A stretch of 64,000 nt of DNA, taken from contig JAAVVA010000001.1 of the NCBI GenBank assembly GCA_018449715.1, positions 1,798,001 to 1,862,000 of the forward strand, in the 5' to 3' direction. A model generated the notes under the pieces. It saw only the letters and a program-made list of their open reading frames with translations. It was not told the origin of the DNA and did not search any database. This document shows positions 1-9,410 of this stretch, one piece after another (positions within the stretch are counted from its first letter, which is position 1; each line of letters opens with the position of its first letter). This stretch comes from Acidobacteriaceae bacterium dw_441. GTDB lineage: Bacteria > Acidobacteriota > Terriglobia > Terriglobales > Acidobacteriaceae. Made by a program: the position numbers and the translations under genes.

Positions 1-1
1 C

Positions 2-340
2 GACGAGATGCGTACCTCCATCCACAAGGAGCTTGACCGCCTGAAGACCGAGGACGTCTCCGACGAGGAGCTTGAGCGGTTCAAGACTCGCGCCCGCGCC
101 GATCTTCTTCGCGGTCTCGCTGACAACGACGGTCTCGCGCACGAATTGGCCGAGTACCAAACCCGCTTCGGCGACTGGCGCGAGCTGTTCCGCGAGCTTG
201 ACCGCATCAACGCTGTCACCAAGGCCGACATTCGCCGCGTCGCCAACAAGATCTTCGTCGACGGCAACCGAACCAGCGCGCGCATCGAATTCGTTGCGCA
301 GAAGAAGAAACCCGCCACGGCCCAGGGAGGCGCGGAGTGA
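2..340 (+). CDS. C-terminal end of an M16-family (insulinase-like) peptidase, 5' truncated by the window
   Basis: Only the last 112 codons are present; the reading frame is open from base 2 with no stop, so the gene begins before the window. The visible part is helical and charged, with the pattern of the inactive C-terminal half of M16 enzymes (a relative-position helix pair followed by 'ADIRRVANKIF', which typically precedes the final strand). The zinc-binding HxxEH motif would lie upstream and cannot be seen. The stop codon overlaps the start of the next M16 gene in a GTGA quartet, so the two are translationally coupled. Pairs of M16 genes, one catalytic and one not, are common; this one would be the catalytic member by inference only. 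Confidence 0.75.
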   Translation, partial: DEMRTSIHKELDRLKTEDVSDEELERFKTRARADLLRGLADNDGLAHELAEYQTRFGDWRELFRELDRINAVTKADIRRVANKIFVDGNRTSARIEFVAQKKKPATAQGGAE

Positions 341-1845
341 GTCTCATGAATCGTAATCACCGTACACTGGTCGCCGCTGCCATCCTCGCCTTCGTTCCCT
401 CGCTCACATTCGCGCAGGCCGCAGCAGCCCCCGCTCCTGCCAAGCCCGCTGCGACCACAGCGGCTCCCGCGCAGCCATGGAAGAAGATCCCCATTCCTGC
501 GCTGCACGCCTTCAAGCCGCAGCAGCCGAAACGCATCGAGCTGGCCAACGGCCTCGTCGTCTTCCTGCAGGAGGACCACGAGCTTCCCTTCATCAACGGC
601 AGCATCCTCATCCGAGGAGGCAGCCGCGACGAGCCCGCTACCAAGCTGGGCCTCGTCAGTATGTATGGACAGACGTGGCGCACCAGCGGCTCGGCCACCA
701 CCGACGGCGACAAGCTCGACGACCTGCTTGAGCTGAAGGCCGCCAGCATCGAGACCTCCGGCAGCACCGCCAGTACCTCCCTGCGCTGGTCCAGCCTGAA
801 GGGCGACTTTGACACAGTCTTCGCCTCCGCCGTCGACCTCCTCCTCCACCCCGCGTTCAAGGCCGACAAGCTCGCCCTCGCTGCACGCCAAATCGACACC
901 GGCATCTCGCGCCGCAACGACGACGCCGGGGACATCGCCATCCGCGAAGCCATCAAGCTCGTCTATGGCGCGGACAATCCCTACGCGAGACAACCTGAGT
1001 ACACCACTGTCTCCGCAGTTACCCTCGACGACCTCAAGGCCTGGCACGACCGCACCGTCGTCCCCAACGGCATGATCGTCTCTGTCTCCGGCGACTTCGA
1101 CTCCGCCGAGATGGAGCGCAAGCTCCGCTCAGCCTTTGAGCCCCTCCAGCGCGGACAGGTTCTGGCCTCCGAAAAATTCACCTTCACCGATCCCAAGCCC
1201 GGCGTCCGCTTTGCCGATAAGGACGACGTCAACCAGTCCAACGTCCTCATCGTCGGCCTCGGCACCGAGCGCAGTAACCCCGACTACTACGCCCTCAGCG
1301 TGATGAACGAGATCTTCTCCGGCGGATTCGGCTCGCGTGTCGTCCAGAACGTCCGCACCAAGCTCGGCCTCGCCTACTCGGTCGATGGCAGCTACGGCGC
1401 GTCCTACGATCACCCCGGCATCTTCTACGTCATCGCCGGAACCAAGAGCGCCTCGACCGTTGCGGCAACCAAGGCGATGCTCGAAGAGGTCGGCCGCCTG
1501 AAGACCGTGCCTCCCACGGCCTCCGAGCTGTCCAAGGCGAAGGACCAGCTTCTGAACTCCTTCATCTTCCACTACGACTCGCCCGAGAAGACCCTCAGCG
1601 AGCAAGTCACACTCGCCTTCTACGGCTACCCCTCCGACTTCCTCGAAAAGTACCGCACCGGCATCGAGCAGGTCACCTCCGCCGACGTCTCCCGCGTGGC
1701 CAACAAATACGTTGACGCCGCAAAGCTGGGCATCGTCGTCGTCGGCAACCAGTCCGAGATCAAGCCCTCGCTCGACTCCCTGGGAGCCGTCACCCCGCTC
1801 GACATCACGATTCCGCCGCCTCCGGGAGGAAAGGGCGAGCAGTAG
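337..1845 (+). CDS. M16-family peptidase-like protein lacking the zinc motif, secreted
   Basis: This 502-residue protein has an N-terminal signal peptide (basic start, hydrophobic stretch to about residue 25, AQA cleavage site) followed by an Ala/Pro linker and two M16-like halves. The first half has the family's opening strand (residues about 65-95, 'LANGLVVFLQEDHELPFI'). Where active enzymes carry HxxEH, it reads roughly GLVSMYGQTWRTSG, so zinc binding is absent. The second half contains 'NVRTKLGLAYSV', the conserved C-terminal-domain motif that holds the substrate. It is probably the non-catalytic partner of the upstream peptidase in a periplasmic heterodimer. GTG at 337 gives the coupled overlap; ATG at 346 is an alternative start. 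Confidence 0.85.
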   Translation: MSLMNRNHRTLVAAAILAFVPSLTFAQAAAAPAPAKPAATTAAPAQPWKKIPIPALHAFKPQQPKRIELANGLVVFLQEDHELPFINGSILIRGGSRDEPATKLGLVSMYGQTWRTSGSATTDGDKLDDLLELKAASIETSGSTASTSLRWSSLKGDFDTVFASAVDLLLHPAFKADKLALAARQIDTGISRRNDDAGDIAIREAIKLVYGADNPYARQPEYTTVSAVTLDDLKAWHDRTVVPNGMIVSVSGDFDSAEMERKLRSAFEPLQRGQVLASEKFTFTDPKPGVRFADKDDVNQSNVLIVGLGTERSNPDYYALSVMNEIFSGGFGSRVVQNVRTKLGLAYSVDGSYGASYDHPGIFYVIAGTKSASTVAATKAMLEEVGRLKTVPPTASELSKAKDQLLNSFIFHYDSPEKTLSEQVTLAFYGYPSDFLEKYRTGIEQVTSADVSRVANKYVDAAKLGIVVVGNQSEIKPSLDSLGAVTPLDITIPPPPGGKGEQ

Positions 1846-1996
1846 GCCCTTTCTGGGAAAGGTCCGTCTCCAACGCAGCTTAAAAGCTGTGAATAACGAT
1901 GGACATTTCCACAGTCTTATTCTAAGTTCGTCACATCAGGCGAGACCTGACATTGCTTCGCTGAACTTAGTTTCTCCCCGGACTGGATTACTGCCG

Positions 1997-2926
1997 ATGT
2001 CTCTGTCCGTCATTATCCCGGCCTACAACTCCGCCCGCTATATCGCGGAGACGCTCAGGAGTGTTCTTCGGCAGACCGTCCTCCCGGACGAGATTCTGGT
2101 GATCGATGATGGCTCTACCGACGAGACCGCTTCCATCGCCGAAGGATTTAGCCCTCTTGTCCGTGTCTTTCGCCGCAGGAACGAAAAGCAGGCCGCCAGC
2201 CGCAACTTCGGCGTGCTCCAGGCGAAGGGCGAGTGGATCGCCTTTCTCGATTCAGACGACCTCTGGGAGCCCAACAAGCTCGAACGGCAGATGGAGGAGC
2301 TGGCAGCCAACCCCTCCGCGGACGTCTGCTACACCAGCCGGGTCGAGATGCTCGACGATGGCAGCAACACCCTCCATCGCGGCAAGGTCATCGAGGTCGC
2401 AAAGCCCTCGGAGGTTCGTCAGGCGCTCTTTCGCAACACCAACTTTCTTCCCAGCGCGGTCATCGTCCGCCGTTCGCTCTATCTTGCCGTCGGCGGCTTC
2501 GACTCCCGCGTCTCGGTCGAGGACTGGGACCTCTGGCTAAGGTTGCTTCACGCGGGAGCGCGGTTCGTCGCCTGCCCCGAGCCGCTGGTCCAGTACCGCA
2601 CCTATATGCACCGTCCCAACCCCTATGGCGGAATGGCGACGTTTCATTCCAAAGAAGATATCCACCGGCGACTCATCTACCCCCATCTTCCCCGCGCTAC
2701 GCGCTGGTACACGCGGAACAAGATTCGGAGCGAGCACGAGTACTGCGCCGCCTATACTCTCCGGGCTGCCGGAGAGTCCTCCCAGGCCTTCCGCATGATG
2801 CTTCGCTCGGTGCTGCGAGCGCCCTTTTATTACCCATACCGCTATAAGGTTCTCGCGCACATGCTCTACACTCGTCTTCTGCGACACAACGCCCCGGCTG
2901 AGCATCAGGAGTCTCTCGCGGGTTAG
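1997..2926 (+). CDS. family 2 glycosyltransferase (first tandem copy)
   Basis: A 309-residue GT-A fold glycosyltransferase. It opens directly with the nucleotide-binding strand 'MSLSVIIPAYNSARYIAETL', shows 'DDGSTDET' near residue 38, and has the acidic cluster 'FLDSDDLWEP' near residue 80 that binds the metal and sugar nucleotide. 'VEDWDLWLRLLHAG' (about 175-190) is the usual acceptor-side ED motif. The frame is open further upstream, but ATG 1997 matches the family start and the paralogue. No membrane segment is evident, so it is cytoplasmic or peripheral. It lies in a polysaccharide/lipid-glycan cluster with a second copy and a flippase. The sugar and acceptor cannot be predicted. Confidence 0.9.
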   Translation: MSLSVIIPAYNSARYIAETLRSVLRQTVLPDEILVIDDGSTDETASIAEGFSPLVRVFRRRNEKQAASRNFGVLQAKGEWIAFLDSDDLWEPNKLERQMEELAANPSADVCYTSRVEMLDDGSNTLHRGKVIEVAKPSEVRQALFRNTNFLPSAVIVRRSLYLAVGGFDSRVSVEDWDLWLRLLHAGARFVACPEPLVQYRTYMHRPNPYGGMATFHSKEDIHRRLIYPHLPRATRWYTRNKIRSEHEYCAAYTLRAAGESSQAFRMMLRSVLRAPFYYPYRYKVLAHMLYTRLLRHNAPAEHQESLAG

Positions 2927-3110
2927 CGTTTCTCCCGCGCCGGACGGTTTAAATAGGGTTTCCCGATCATTAAAATCCTGTATCTGGCTAATAAAAATAC
3001 ATTTACGCTCTCTCCTCTGCTGGTCCCCGGTAGACTTTTCTCCCTGGTTTCAATTACCTTCAACCTGTTACCTGCATCCACCGGGCCCCGTTCTACAAGC
3101 GATTGAAGCT

Positions 3111-4037
3111 ATGTCTCTGTCAGTCATTATTCCTGCCTATAACGCAGCCCGCTACCTTGCGGACACGCTTAACAGCGTCATGCGGCAGACGGTTCTTCCC
3201 GACGAGATTCTCGTCATCGACGACGGTTCCACCGACGAAACAGCCGCCATCGCAGAGAGTTTCGGTCCCCTTGTGCGCGTCTATCGCCGGACAAACTCCA
3301 AGCTGTCCGCCACCCGCAACTTCGGCGTGCAGCAGGCCACCGGCGAGTGGATTGCCCTGCTCGACGCCGACGATCTCTGGGAGCCCCACAAGCTGGAGCG
3401 CCAGCTTGCCGTCCTGGCCGCCAATCCCACCGCCGACGTCTGCTACACCGGGCGCATCGAGATGCTGGACGATGGCAAAACCCTGACGCCGGGCAAAGTC
3501 ATCTCGGTGGCCGACCCCAGGGACATCCGCAAGGCGCTTTTCCGCAACACGAACTTTCTTCCCAGCGCAGTCATCGTCCGGCGGTCGCTCTATCTTTCAA
3601 CCGGCGGATGCGATCCGAAGGTTGTCATCGAGGATTGGGATCTCTGGCTCAGGCTCCTGCATGCGGGAGCGAAGTTTGTCTGCTGCCCCGAGCCGCTCGT
3701 CCACTACCGAATCCACACCGCGAGCCTTACCGCAAAGACCGGAATGATCGCCTTCCAATCCAAGGAAGAGATCTACAATCGTCTGGTCTATCCCTATCTT
3801 CCTCGATCCACACGCTGGTTCACCAGAAACAAGATTCGCAGCGAACACGAGTACTGCGCCGCATATGTTCTCCGCGCCGGTGGAGACCTCTCCCAGGCCT
3901 TCCACATGATGCTCCGCTCGGTGCTTCGCGCCCCCTTCTACTATCCTTACCGGTACAAAGTTCTCGCGCACATGCTCTATACCCGGTTCCTACACCGCAA
4001 TTCCCCGGCTGAGAGCCGGCAATCTCTCGCCGGTTAG
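3111..4037 (+). CDS. family 2 glycosyltransferase (second tandem copy)
   Basis: A 308-residue paralogue of the preceding gene, about three quarters identical by eye along its whole length, with identical long blocks around 'RQTVLPDEILVIDDGSTDET', 'LFRNTNFLPSAVIVRRSLYL' and the last 60 residues. The metal-binding motif is 'LLDADDLWEP'. The two copies differ most between residues about 200 and 225, the segment before the C-terminal helices where acceptor recognition is likely, so they may add sugars to different acceptors. Similarity continues for about ten bases beyond both stop codons. Wzx-like flippase follows 32 bases downstream. Confidence 0.9.
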   Translation: MSLSVIIPAYNAARYLADTLNSVMRQTVLPDEILVIDDGSTDETAAIAESFGPLVRVYRRTNSKLSATRNFGVQQATGEWIALLDADDLWEPHKLERQLAVLAANPTADVCYTGRIEMLDDGKTLTPGKVISVADPRDIRKALFRNTNFLPSAVIVRRSLYLSTGGCDPKVVIEDWDLWLRLLHAGAKFVCCPEPLVHYRIHTASLTAKTGMIAFQSKEEIYNRLVYPYLPRSTRWFTRNKIRSEHEYCAAYVLRAGGDLSQAFHMMLRSVLRAPFYYPYRYKVLAHMLYTRFLHRNSPAESRQSLAG

Positions 4038-4069
4038 CGTTTCTCTTCTCACCGGGTTATTTTCATCTC

Positions 4070-5626
4070 ATGGGTTCCAAAGAAAAGTCATCCTCTTCAG
4101 GAAAAATCCTGCGCAACTCCTTCTGGTACGGACTCGAAACAATCATCGAGACCGTCGTCTTCTTTGGGACCTCCATCGCTGTCGCCCGCTACCTTGGCCC
4201 CACCAAGCTCGGATACTTCAGCTACATCAACTTCTTCGTCACCATCGTTACCCGCACCAGCGGCACGGGGCTGGCCAGCTCCACGCGCAAGTACATGTCC
4301 GAGTTCATCGGGCAGGAAAAACACGGAACGGCGCGCGCGGTCTATCACCTTGCCTACAAGTACCAGCTTCTCGGCTCCGTCGTTATCACGGCTCTCGGAC
4401 TGGCAGGCGTGCTCCTCTTCGGAGACCACTCCTACCGGCTCATGGCCTGCCTGCTCATCCTGTCGATCATCCCGGGAGTCATGTCGTGGGTTCCCGCGCA
4501 GGCCAATCTCGCCCTGGAAGACGCCTCCAAGAACACCACCAGCGCCTTCGGCTACATCTTCACCTACACGCTCATCATCCTTCTCACGCTGCACTTCCAC
4601 TGGGACCTCGTGGGTATCGCCTCCGCGTCGCTGATTGGACGCGTCGTCGAGATGGCTCTTCGCACCATTCCCCTGCACAGCCGTTTAAGCAAGATTCCTC
4701 TTGAGCCTCTCGATCACGACATCATCGCCCGTATCCGCCGCTTCTGCATCGAGGCGATGGGAATTCAGTTGTTGATGTCGGTTGTGTGGGACCGTTCCGA
4801 GATGATCTTTCTCAAGGCTTTCTCCGGCCTCGAGCAGATCGCCTTTTACTCCGTAAGCTTCGGGCTTGCCAATAATCTTCTCGTCATCCCCCGCGTCTTT
4901 GGAGGAGCGACCGGTATCACCCTGATGGTCGAGTCCTCGCGCGATCCCTCCCGTGTCCGCAGCATCCTCGACAACATCTGCCGCTTCCTTCTCTTCGTCG
5001 TCCTCCCGGTCCACCTGGGAGCCGCGGCCATCGTGCGCGAAGCTATCCACTTCGCTTATGGAGACAAGTACATCGGGGCTGTCCCGGTCCTCATCATCGC
5101 CTCCATCCTGGCCATTCCGCGCTCCTTTCAGGAGCTTCCCTCTGTTCTGCTGAGCGCCGCCGACCACCAGAAGCGGACGCTCTTCTGGTACATGATCACC
5201 GGAGTTCTCAACATCGCGCTCGACGCCGTCCTGATCCCCCGTTATGGAGCGATCGGCGCGGCCTGGGGCAACGGCCTCTCGCAGGCCTTCGGGGTCGTCG
5301 TTATCTGGCGGGCAGCGCGACAGGACTTCGACTTCGGCTTCCCGGTCCTGCCCGCGATCCGGCTCTTCTCCGCCAGCCTCATCATGGCGCTGATCGCCTT
5401 TGCGATCGGTCGCCGCGTCCCCGGAATGCCGGGACTCATCCTGGCGGTCCTCACCGCCATTCCCGTCTACATTCTTCTGGTCCGGCTCTTCCACGGTCTT
5501 CGCCCAGAGGACAACTACCGCCTCTCGCTGATCGGCAACCGTCTGCCCAGCGTGGTACGCCGCCCGTACATGGCGGTGGTCTCCTTCATCACCACCACAC
5601 CACAGGCCGAGGCCCAGCCGCAGTAA
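4070..5626 (+). CDS. polysaccharide/oligosaccharide flippase, Wzx/MOP-superfamily
   Basis: A 518-residue polytopic membrane protein with about twelve to fourteen hydrophobic segments spread evenly, the profile of the MOP superfamily (RfbX/Wzx/MurJ-like). The N-terminus 'ILRNSFWYGLETIIETVVFFGTSIAVARYLGP' is the typical first helix with the conserved Gly-Pro turn. The family moves lipid-linked oligosaccharides across the inner membrane. Placement directly after two GT2 genes supports export of a glycan they build. A polymerase (Wzy) and priming transferase are not visible nearby. A short polar C-terminal tail ends in Gln/Ala-rich sequence. Confidence 0.85.
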   Translation: MGSKEKSSSSGKILRNSFWYGLETIIETVVFFGTSIAVARYLGPTKLGYFSYINFFVTIVTRTSGTGLASSTRKYMSEFIGQEKHGTARAVYHLAYKYQLLGSVVITALGLAGVLLFGDHSYRLMACLLILSIIPGVMSWVPAQANLALEDASKNTTSAFGYIFTYTLIILLTLHFHWDLVGIASASLIGRVVEMALRTIPLHSRLSKIPLEPLDHDIIARIRRFCIEAMGIQLLMSVVWDRSEMIFLKAFSGLEQIAFYSVSFGLANNLLVIPRVFGGATGITLMVESSRDPSRVRSILDNICRFLLFVVLPVHLGAAAIVREAIHFAYGDKYIGAVPVLIIASILAIPRSFQELPSVLLSAADHQKRTLFWYMITGVLNIALDAVLIPRYGAIGAAWGNGLSQAFGVVVIWRAARQDFDFGFPVLPAIRLFSASLIMALIAFAIGRRVPGMPGLILAVLTAIPVYILLVRLFHGLRPEDNYRLSLIGNRLPSVVRRPYMAVVSFITTTPQAEAQPQ

Positions 5627-5671
5627 GACCTGTCAGTTCCCTGCAACATGTTCATGAGAAGATAACCTCAC

Positions 5672-7096
5672 ATGAACACTCCGGGATTATCCATCGCCAT
5701 TATGGCTGCCGGGAAAGGCACCCGTCTCAAGAGCAAGCGCCCCAAGGTTCTGCACGAGATCGGAGGGCGCGCGCTGCTGCTTCACGTCATCGCCGCCGCC
5801 AGAGAGGTCGTCCCCGCCGACCAGATCTACTGCATCATCGGCCACGAGGCCGACCGCGTTCGCGCCGCCGTCGAAGCGACTGGAGTCGAGTTTGTCCTTC
5901 AGCCCGAACAGCGCGGAACCGGACACGCTCTCCAGATGGTGAAGGCCTTCTTTGCCCTCTCCGGCGAGGAGGTTCCTCAGAATCTGCTGGTGCTCTCCGG
6001 CGACGTGCCGCTTATCCGTCCCGAGACGATCCAGCAAATCTACAAGGCCCACCGCCGCGAAAATGCCGCGATGACCATTCTCACCGCGATCCCCACCGAC
6101 CCAACGGGCTATGGACGCATCATCCGCGCCGAACCCGGCACTCAAACGCCCGATGTCAATGCTATCGTCGAGCAGAAATCGCTTCGCCCGGATCAACTCG
6201 ACACGCAGGAGATCAACTCCGGAATCTACTGCTTCCGAACCAAAGCACTCTTCGACAAGCTCGACCTGCTCGACACCAAGAACGCGCATGGAGAGTTCTA
6301 TCTCACCGACATCGCCGCGATGCTGGTCGCGGACGGCGAGCGCGTCATCGCGACGCAGGCGGAGAGCGTCGATGAGGTTCTCGGAGCCAACACCATCGCC
6401 GAGATGATGCACCTCGACGCCGCCATGCGGCTGGCCACTGCGCGCCGCCTGATGGCCAACGGAGTCACCATCTTCCGCCCCGAGACCACCGTTATCGACG
6501 CCGAGGTCGAGGTAGGCGCGGACACAGTCATCGAACCCTACGTCCAGCTTCTCGGAGCAACGAAGATTGGCTCCGATTGCCGCATCCGCTCCTACTCGGT
6601 TATCCAGGACACCGTGATCGGAGACAACGTCACCGTCCGCAACGGATGCATCATGGACACCGCGACCATCGCCGACGGAGCCATCCTCGGACCCTACGCC
6701 CACCTGCGGCCCGAGAGCCGCATTGGCGCGGCGGCACACGTCGGCAACTTCGTCGAGACCAAGAAGGTCACGCTTGGAGCAGGCTCGAAGGCGAACCATC
6801 TGAACTATCTCGGCGATGCCGTGATCGGCGCAGGAGTAAACGTCGGCGCGGGAGCCATCACCTGCAACTACGATGGGGCGCGCAAACACCAGACGACGAT
6901 TGGAGACAACGTCTTCGTCGGCTCCGACTCCACGCTGGTTGCGCCGGTCACGATTGAGTCCGGCTCCTACATTGCGGCAGGAAGCTGCATTACCGATGAC
7001 GTTCCCAGCGGCTCGCTTGCGTTTGGACGCGCCCGACAGGTCGTCAAACCCGGATGGGTTGCGGCTCACGAGAAAACGCTCAAGAACGGGAAATAA
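5672..7096 (+). CDS. glmU: bifunctional UDP-N-acetylglucosamine pyrophosphorylase / glucosamine-1-phosphate N-acetyltransferase
   Basis: The 474-residue length is normal for GlmU. Residues 5-28 contain the uridyltransferase signature 'MAAGKGTRLKSKRPKVLHE'; 'LSGDVPLIRPETI' carries the metal-binding aspartate; 'AHGEFYLTDIAAML' is the conserved pyrophosphorylase segment. From about residue 255 the protein becomes a left-handed beta helix of hexapeptide repeats, with 'NFVETKKVTLGAGSKANHLNYLGDA' (the acetyltransferase active-site region) and 'NVGAGAITCNYDG'. It makes UDP-GlcNAc for peptidoglycan, lipid A and the neighbouring glycan genes. A very long opposite-strand frame is only a shadow of its codon use. 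Confidence 0.97.
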   Translation: MNTPGLSIAIMAAGKGTRLKSKRPKVLHEIGGRALLLHVIAAAREVVPADQIYCIIGHEADRVRAAVEATGVEFVLQPEQRGTGHALQMVKAFFALSGEEVPQNLLVLSGDVPLIRPETIQQIYKAHRRENAAMTILTAIPTDPTGYGRIIRAEPGTQTPDVNAIVEQKSLRPDQLDTQEINSGIYCFRTKALFDKLDLLDTKNAHGEFYLTDIAAMLVADGERVIATQAESVDEVLGANTIAEMMHLDAAMRLATARRLMANGVTIFRPETTVIDAEVEVGADTVIEPYVQLLGATKIGSDCRIRSYSVIQDTVIGDNVTVRNGCIMDTATIADGAILGPYAHLRPESRIGAAAHVGNFVETKKVTLGAGSKANHLNYLGDAVIGAGVNVGAGAITCNYDGARKHQTTIGDNVFVGSDSTLVAPVTIESGSYIAAGSCITDDVPSGSLAFGRARQVVKPGWVAAHEKTLKNGK

Positions 7097-7197
7097 TTCG
7101 TTCATGGATTCCACAGAACCGTGGATAATGCTTCTAGTCCCCCGGTCGATGAGACACGAGAGAGACGGAACCGTGCAGAGGAGTTTTTCGGGGAGAG

Positions 7198-8274
7198 ATG
7201 CAGGAACGGGTCCTGGTAGTAGATGACGAAGAACCGGTCCGCGGTCTTGTGGCCTCCATGCTCAGGAAACGCGGCTACTCCGCCGTCACAGCTTCCGGAG
7301 CCAGCGAAGCCATCGACCTGCTTCGTCAGGATTCCAGCTATTCCCTCGTTCTCTCAGACATTATGATGCCGGGCACCGACGGTCTTGCTCTTCTCGACCG
7401 TATCTCGGTAGACCATCCAGAGCTTCCGGTCGTCATGTTCTCTGCCGTGCGCGACATTCAGGTTGCCACCAACGCCTTCCGCCGTGGAGCCTTCGACTAT
7501 CTCATCAAGCCGTTCGAGAGCAGCCAGCTTGAGAGCGTCGTAACACGAGCCGCCGAGCATCACCGCCACCTGCTTCAGACCACGGCCTACCGCCAGCATC
7601 TGGAAGACATGGTCTCCGCCCGCACCAGCCGTCTGCGCTCCATCATGCAGGACCTTGAGCGAAGCTACGACATCACCATTGGAGCCATGGGCGACGCGCT
7701 TGACCTGCGCGACCAGGAGACGGAGGGCCACTCCAAGCGAGTGACCGCCTACACCATCGAACTGGCCCGCGCCTATGGCGTGACCTACGACGAGCTTCGC
7801 ACCATCGCCCGCGGAGCCTTTCTGCACGACATCGGAAAGATCGCCACACCAGACTCTATCCTGCTCAAGCCCGGACGGCTCGACGAGGCCGAGACGGTCG
7901 TGATGCGCGAACACTGCCAGCAGGGCTACGAGATGCTGCGCAAGATTCCCTTCCTCCACGAGGTCGCCGAGATCGTCTATGCCCACCAGGAGTGCTTTGA
8001 CGGAACCGGCTATCCACGCGGCCTGAAGGGAGATGAGATTCCTCTGGGAGCGCGCATCTTTGCCCTCGCCGATACGCTCGACGCCATGACCTCCGACCGC
8101 CCGTATCGCAAGAGAACAACCTTCGCCGCGGCGCGAGCGGAGATTCTTCGCTGCTCCGGCACGCAGTTCGATCCCTCGATTGTCGCGGTCTTTCAGAAGA
8201 TTCCAGAGGACTTCTGGAGCGAGATCCGCAACAAGACGCAGGAGTCCGGCTTCGATGCCTTTGCAACGCTCTAG
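7198..8274 (+). CDS. response regulator with HD-GYP cyclic-di-GMP phosphodiesterase output domain (RpfG-like)
   Basis: A 358-residue two-domain protein. Residues 1-125 form a receiver: acidic pair 'VDDEE' near residue 10, phosphoacceptor Asp at about residue 54 in 'LVLSDIMMPG', and the conserved Lys in 'FDYLIKPF'. A coiled segment (about 125-155) leads into an HD-GYP domain with 'FLHDIGKIATPDSILLKPG', 'HQECFDGTGYPRGLKG' and 'ADTLDAMTSDRPYRK'. All hallmark residues (HD, the later His pairs, GYP) are present, so it should hydrolyse c-di-GMP. The start at 7198 follows 'GGGGAGAG'. No partner kinase is adjacent. Flagellar genes lie 2 kb downstream, which suits a motility/biofilm role by inference. 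Confidence 0.92.
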   Translation: MQERVLVVDDEEPVRGLVASMLRKRGYSAVTASGASEAIDLLRQDSSYSLVLSDIMMPGTDGLALLDRISVDHPELPVVMFSAVRDIQVATNAFRRGAFDYLIKPFESSQLESVVTRAAEHHRHLLQTTAYRQHLEDMVSARTSRLRSIMQDLERSYDITIGAMGDALDLRDQETEGHSKRVTAYTIELARAYGVTYDELRTIARGAFLHDIGKIATPDSILLKPGRLDEAETVVMREHCQQGYEMLRKIPFLHEVAEIVYAHQECFDGTGYPRGLKGDEIPLGARIFALADTLDAMTSDRPYRKRTTFAAARAEILRCSGTQFDPSIVAVFQKIPEDFWSEIRNKTQESGFDAFATL

Positions 8275-8357
8275 GCTCGCTCCGGCCTCCGCTTTGCCTG
8301 ACCTCGGCGACACGCATTAGCATGTGCGAAACGGCGAATCCTCCCGAAAGGAAGAGC

Positions 8358-8639
8358 ATGGCACTCCTCGATCAAGCCGCACTCGACAACCTGGCCAACA
8401 CGAACCCCAACTGGAAGCTCGAAGACGGCAAGCTTGTACGCGACTGGACCTTCAAGGACTTCGTGCAGGCGATGGAGTTCGTCAACCGCATCGCAGGGGT
8501 TGCCGAGACAGCCAACCACCATCCCGACATTGACATTCGTTACAACCGCGTACGGCTCGCCCTGGTCTCGCACGACGCCGGGGGCATCACGCAGCGCGAT
8601 GCAAGGATGGCTGCCCGCATCGACCGCGAGTTTCTTTGA
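8358..8639 (+). CDS. phhB: pterin-4a-carbinolamine dehydratase
   Basis: A 93-residue protein that contains the diagnostic dehydratase core 'WTFKDFVQAMEFVNRIA...AETANHHPDIDI', including the catalytic His-His-Pro, and the C-terminal 'SHDAGGITQRDARMAARID' typical of the family. It dehydrates 4a-hydroxytetrahydropterin and recycles the pterin cofactor; in many bacteria it has additional, poorly defined roles. No phenylalanine hydroxylase is nearby. The start at 8358 is preferred over the in-frame ATG at 8322 because 'AAAGGAAGAGC' precedes it at normal spacing. It converges on recO with only three bases between the stop codons. Confidence 0.92.
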   Translation: MALLDQAALDNLANTNPNWKLEDGKLVRDWTFKDFVQAMEFVNRIAGVAETANHHPDIDIRYNRVRLALVSHDAGGITQRDARMAARIDREFL

Positions 8640-8642
8640 GAC

Positions 8643-9380
8643 TCAGGCTCGCTCCAGCGCTCGCGCGCTCCTGATCCTGCGCTCCAGATGCCTCTCCAGC
8701 AGCGTCACGGCGAAGTGCCGCAGATCGGCTGCACGCTTCTTCGGCCACTCTTCCTCCGCCAACTCTGCCAGGGGAGAGCGAAGGAAGCGCAGGGCCTCCG
8801 CGACCGATGCCGCCGAGAGCAGCTCGCTCCCGTTCCTGCGGTCGTCCTCGCACATCACTCCGTCCACCACATCGGAGTAGAAGACGGACCTTCCCCGCAG
8901 ATCCAGACCACAGGCGACGCAGTGCCCCAGCGCAGGCATCCACCCCATCAGGCGGCTGATCCACAGCGCGAAATAGGTCACCGGCATCCACACGTGGCCG
9001 ACATGCATCTGCTCCGTGGCGGTAACGGCCAGGCGGAAGATCGCATCCTCGGGAGCCTGCTCGGGAAGAACCTCCTCCAGCACCTCGGCGACGAACTCGA
9101 GGGCGGCGGTGCGGCTGTAATCCACCGGTCCGGCCAGGGGCGACCACAGGATCTCGAAGGCGTCCAGACGCACCAACTCCTGTTTTGGTTTTTCGGCGTA
9201 GGTGGCGCGAACGTAGGTCATCGGCTCAAGTGCGCCACCGAACCTGCGTCGCGAGCGCATGGCGTGGCGCGCTACTCCCTTGATGCGTCCCTGCTCCCGC
9301 GTCAACAAGCTGACCAGCAGATCAGCCTCTTCAAAGGGCCACGTCCGCAGCACAATCGCCTCGCCCTGCCGTTGTGTCAT
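8643..9380 (-). CDS. recO: DNA repair protein RecO
   Basis: The protein is 245 residues from the chosen start. The N-terminal OB-fold is recognisable: 'GEAIVLRTWPFEEADLLVSLLTREQGRIKGVARHAMRSRRRFGGALEPMTYV'. The helical C-terminal half contains 'CVACGLDLRGRSVFY', the remnant of the zinc-type cysteine region seen in many RecO proteins. RecO loads RecA on SSB-coated gaps together with RecR. ATG 9380 (MTQRQGEAIVL) fits the family start better than the in-frame ATG at 9404, which lies 8 codons upstream. It is probably co-transcribed with or lies just downstream of the ferredoxin gene; the perfect hairpin at 9411-9442 separates them. Confidence 0.93.
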   Translation of the reverse strand: MTQRQGEAIVLRTWPFEEADLLVSLLTREQGRIKGVARHAMRSRRRFGGALEPMTYVRATYAEKPKQELVRLDAFEILWSPLAGPVDYSRTAALEFVAEVLEEVLPEQAPEDAIFRLAVTATEQMHVGHVWMPVTYFALWISRLMGWMPALGHCVACGLDLRGRSVFYSDVVDGVMCEDDRRNGSELLSAASVAEALRFLRSPLAELAEEEWPKKRAADLRHFAVTLLERHLERRIRSARALERA

Positions 9381-9410
9381 CTCCCACCCGCAAAAACCAC
9401 CCACAAAACG

